A DNA stretch of 60,540 nt from Sulfopaludibacter sp035606355 (GTDB lineage: Bacteria; Acidobacteriota; Terriglobia; Bryobacterales; Bryobacteraceae): assembly GCA_035606355.1 (NCBI GenBank), contig DATNFO010000046.1, forward strand, positions 1-60,540, given 5' to 3'. The notes under the pieces were generated by a model. That model did not search any database, was not told where the DNA came from, and worked only from the letters and a program-made list of their open reading frames with translations. Numbering within the stretch: position 1 is the first letter of the stretch; every line of letters starts with the position of its first letter. Positions 59,017 to 60,540 of this stretch are shown piece after piece. Position numbers and translations under genes: made by a program.

Positions 59017-60096
59017 TTATTTCTTGACGATTCGCAGTTCTGGTTTCCGCGCGTGGAACTCCGCTAGTTTCTTAGCGGCAGACTGCAAATCATCGCTGGA
59101 AACGATGTCGTAGCGCCGGTATATGGCCTCCGTGCTGTGCCCGGATATACTCATCGCCACCTTGCGCGGTATTCCGGCGCGCTCCATATTTCGCACAGCC
59201 GAACGCCTCAGATCGTGGAAGTGTAAGCCGGGAAGGCCGGCTGCCTTGCAAGCCTCAGCCCACCCCTTGAGGTGCGAACCGAGCGGCTTTTCCTTGGGCG
59301 TGACGCGCTTCGCCGGTTGCGTCCAACAGAATACCCGCTCCCCCTTACATCTCTCGCGTTGCCAGCGCAGCCAATGGTCCATCTCGCCGTAGATAGGCAG
59401 CGTGCGCGGTCGCTTTCCCTTCGCGTTGCGCTTCTCAACGCGGATTTCGGCGGCTGCTAAATCCACCTGGTTCCATATCAACTTACGCAACTCCCCAAGC
59501 CGGTTGCCGAGGTGATAGCCTACCACAAGCAAGCATTTCAGGTGGTCCGGCATCGCCGCCAACAGCCGGTCGTATTGCGGCCCGTCGATGAACCCCTGCC
59601 GCGCATTGTCCTCTTCGAGCTTGGCAATGTACGGGACGCGGTTGACAATCGGCGGCTCTTCGCGATGGCCGAGAGAAAATCCGCGGCGCACAATGGAAAG
59701 CTCCCGATTAATCGTTGAGTCAGTCGCGCCCTCGGCTCTTCGGGTTTGGACATACTGCCGCACTTGGCGCGCTCCGAACCTGGAAGCACGAACGCTGCCG
59801 ATCAGCCGCTTAACGTGCGCATCGTAGCGCCACTGCACATTACGGACATCGCGAAGATTGCGCAGCTTGTAATCGGCAAGTACCAATTCGCAGAGATCGT
59901 TGATGGTGGCCTTGTCGTGAGCGACGTCACGCCCGCCTACCGATTCGCCAACCTTGCGCGCGAGAATTTCCCTGGCCTTTTCCTTATCGCCAGTCCCGGT
60001 GCTTTCGGCAATCGGGACGCCGCGCACATAGACTGTCATCCACCACACTTTTCCGCGTAGTCGCAACGATCCGGTTCCTTTGGTGCGTCGTGCCAT
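59017..60096 (-). CDS. Tyrosine-type site-specific recombinase (integrase)
   Basis: A 359-residue integrase with an N-terminal Arm-type strand region (RTKGTGSLRLRGKVWWMTVYV), a core-binding SAM-like domain (about 65-150, ATINDLCELVLADYKLRNLR) and the catalytic domain. Catalytic residues: Arg in YHLGNRLGELRKL, Lys in the RVEKRNAKGK loop, HxxR in LHFHDLRRSAV, the second His in SISGHSTEAIYRRY, and Tyr in the same segment. It reads toward the tRNA-His gene, as integrases of tRNA-targeting elements do. It follows the small HTH gene by 9 bases. Confidence 0.95.
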   Translation of the reverse strand: MARRTKGTGSLRLRGKVWWMTVYVRGVPIAESTGTGDKEKAREILARKVGESVGGRDVAHDKATINDLCELVLADYKLRNLRDVRNVQWRYDAHVKRLIGSVRASRFGARQVRQYVQTRRAEGATDSTINRELSIVRRGFSLGHREEPPIVNRVPYIAKLEEDNARQGFIDGPQYDRLLAAMPDHLKCLLVVGYHLGNRLGELRKLIWNQVDLAAAEIRVEKRNAKGKRPRTLPIYGEMDHWLRWQRERCKGERVFCWTQPAKRVTPKEKPLGSHLKGWAEACKAAGLPGLHFHDLRRSAVRNMERAGIPRKVAMSISGHSTEAIYRRYDIVSSDDLQSAAKKLAEFHARKPELRIVKK

Positions 60097-60105
60097 GCGC
60101 GTATT

Positions 60106-60363
60106 CTATCCCACCGATTTGTGCTTCTCGATCCAAGCGTCAAGGTCAACGCGGTCGCAGTACACGCGGTTGTCCTGTCGCACGGTCGGCACATCTCCCT
60201 TCGCGATCAGATGACGCAGCGCGGCCGGCGAGCGACCGATGTATCGCGCCGACTCTCGCACGTCCATCAGCCGTTGCTGCGGTCGCTCCGCCATCAGCCG
60301 CGCCGTTACCCGCTCTGCGATGGCATCGGCCAGAGCGTCGAGTCCTTGGTTTCCTGTGGTCAT
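60106..60363 (-). CDS. Excisionase/AlpA-like helix-turn-helix protein
   Basis: An 85-residue protein whose C-terminal half (LMDVRESARYIGRSPAALRH, then IAKGDVPTVRQDNRVYCDRV) matches the MerR-like/AlpA excisionase winged helix. The N-terminal 30 residues are helical (LADAIAERVTARLMAERPQQ). The ATG at 60363 follows GGAGG-GGAG and was chosen; an in-frame GTG at 60441 would add 26 residues and would overlap the stop of the ORF upstream. It lies 9 bases upstream of the integrase, so the pair probably forms the element's integration/excision module. Confidence 0.78.
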   Translation of the reverse strand: MTTGNQGLDALADAIAERVTARLMAERPQQRLMDVRESARYIGRSPAALRHLIAKGDVPTVRQDNRVYCDRVDLDAWIEKHKSVG

Positions 60364-60433
60364 CTCCCCTCCATCAATCGCGGCTTCACTGCCATGCTTA
60401 TATACAGCGGATGCACGGGCTGAATCAAACCCC

Positions 60434-60532
60434 TTAACCACGGTCGCCCTCCGGCTCCTCCGCTTTCATGTCGGCGTCGATGGCGGTACCGTGGCCGCGC
60501 CCGTCAAGATCAAGGCTGAGATCATGAAACAT
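60434..60532 (-). CDS. Small ORF upstream of the excisionase (candidate, possibly partial)
   Basis: A 32-residue acidic ORF beginning at an ATG (60530-60532) and ending TAA, containing HDLSLDLDGRGHGTAIDADM and an acidic tail. The frame is still open at the window edge, so a longer protein may extend out of view. Its stop codon overlaps a possible GTG start for the excisionase gene. No family was recognised. Confidence 0.35.
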   Translation of the reverse strand: MFHDLSLDLDGRGHGTAIDADMKAEEPEGDRG

Positions 60533-60540
60533 CGTCCCGC

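Larger units (their letters stand above)
58940..60540. mobile_element. tRNA-His-integrated element, left end (partial)
   Basis: From the tRNA-His 3' end to the window edge there are only a tyrosine integrase, a small HTH/excisionase-like gene and a short ORF, all reading toward the tRNA. The bases next to the tRNA (58943-59016) are AT-rich (AATACTTAAAAATTTTACTT), unlike the surrounding GC-rich chromosome. This layout is typical for integrative elements with attL at a tRNA gene. The repeated tRNA 3' end (attR) lies beyond the window, so the element size and cargo are unknown. Confidence 0.7.

Overview
The window is GC-rich, densely coded bacterial chromosome, most likely from an acidobacterium of the Solibacter/Bryobacter type. 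The evidence is three paralogous families expanded in that group: a TIGR03435-type protein (24524-25489), a TIGR03436-type VWFA protein (20553-21665) and a TIGR03437-type C-terminal domain (51779-53770). The 16S rRNA 5' end at the left edge fits this but is too short to place the organism. Most content is housekeeping, with gene pairs tightly packed and many ATGA overlaps.

Layout. 1-540: 5' end of a leftward 16S rRNA gene with its leader and promoter. 539-3334: an MscS channel divergent from a secretin-like protein. 3383-10400: pyrR, pyrB and pyrC, then one very large gene in which topoisomerase III and RecQ helicase are fused. 10430-11300: a decayed S53 peptidase fragment and a DUF1697 gene. 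11330-17900: an unbroken run of Trm112, a GT9 glycosyltransferase, an MsbA-like exporter, YicC, guanylate kinase, RNA polymerase omega, CoaBC and a family 4 uracil-DNA glycosylase. 18042-24253: two regulators, a frameshifted dienelactone hydrolase, a moeA-moaC-mogA-VWFA operon and a broken rhodanese gene. 24524-30226: the TIGR03435 protein, an amidase, an active/inactive M16 peptidase pair and an adenosine-specific kinase. 30223-36440: a leftward six-gene signalling operon, RsbR-RsbS-RsbT, then an ATPase-PP2C fusion and two histidine kinases carrying receiver domains. 36578-46068: DUF507, BON protein, ThiC, an 18-residue lysine-rich ORF, a GT2 enzyme, small unknowns, a patatin, a short SecA, an acetyltransferase and an aldo/keto reductase. 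46203-58798: TPR, FmdB, PilZ, PafA-like phosphatase, beta-barrel, FabG, TIGR03437 protein, UbiD, an amino acid permease, and an ECF sigma factor with its membrane partner. 58866-60540: tRNA-His followed by a tyrosine integrase and a small DNA-binding protein, which is the tRNA-proximal end of an integrated element that runs off the window.

Two repeat systems cut across this layout. One is a dispersed palindromic element of about 140-200 bp at four loci (about 4.1, 18.6, 24.4 and 55.4 kb). Each has a near-perfect 34-bp hairpin; the element overlaps the ubiD stop codon and appears to run through the pyrB start. The other is a set of short GC-rich hairpins, several closed by GNRA-type tetraloops, at 39.3, 45.0 and 50.9 kb.

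The strongest candidates for something unusual are the TopoIII-RecQ fusion and the stressosome-type operon that appears to connect partner switching to histidine kinases.
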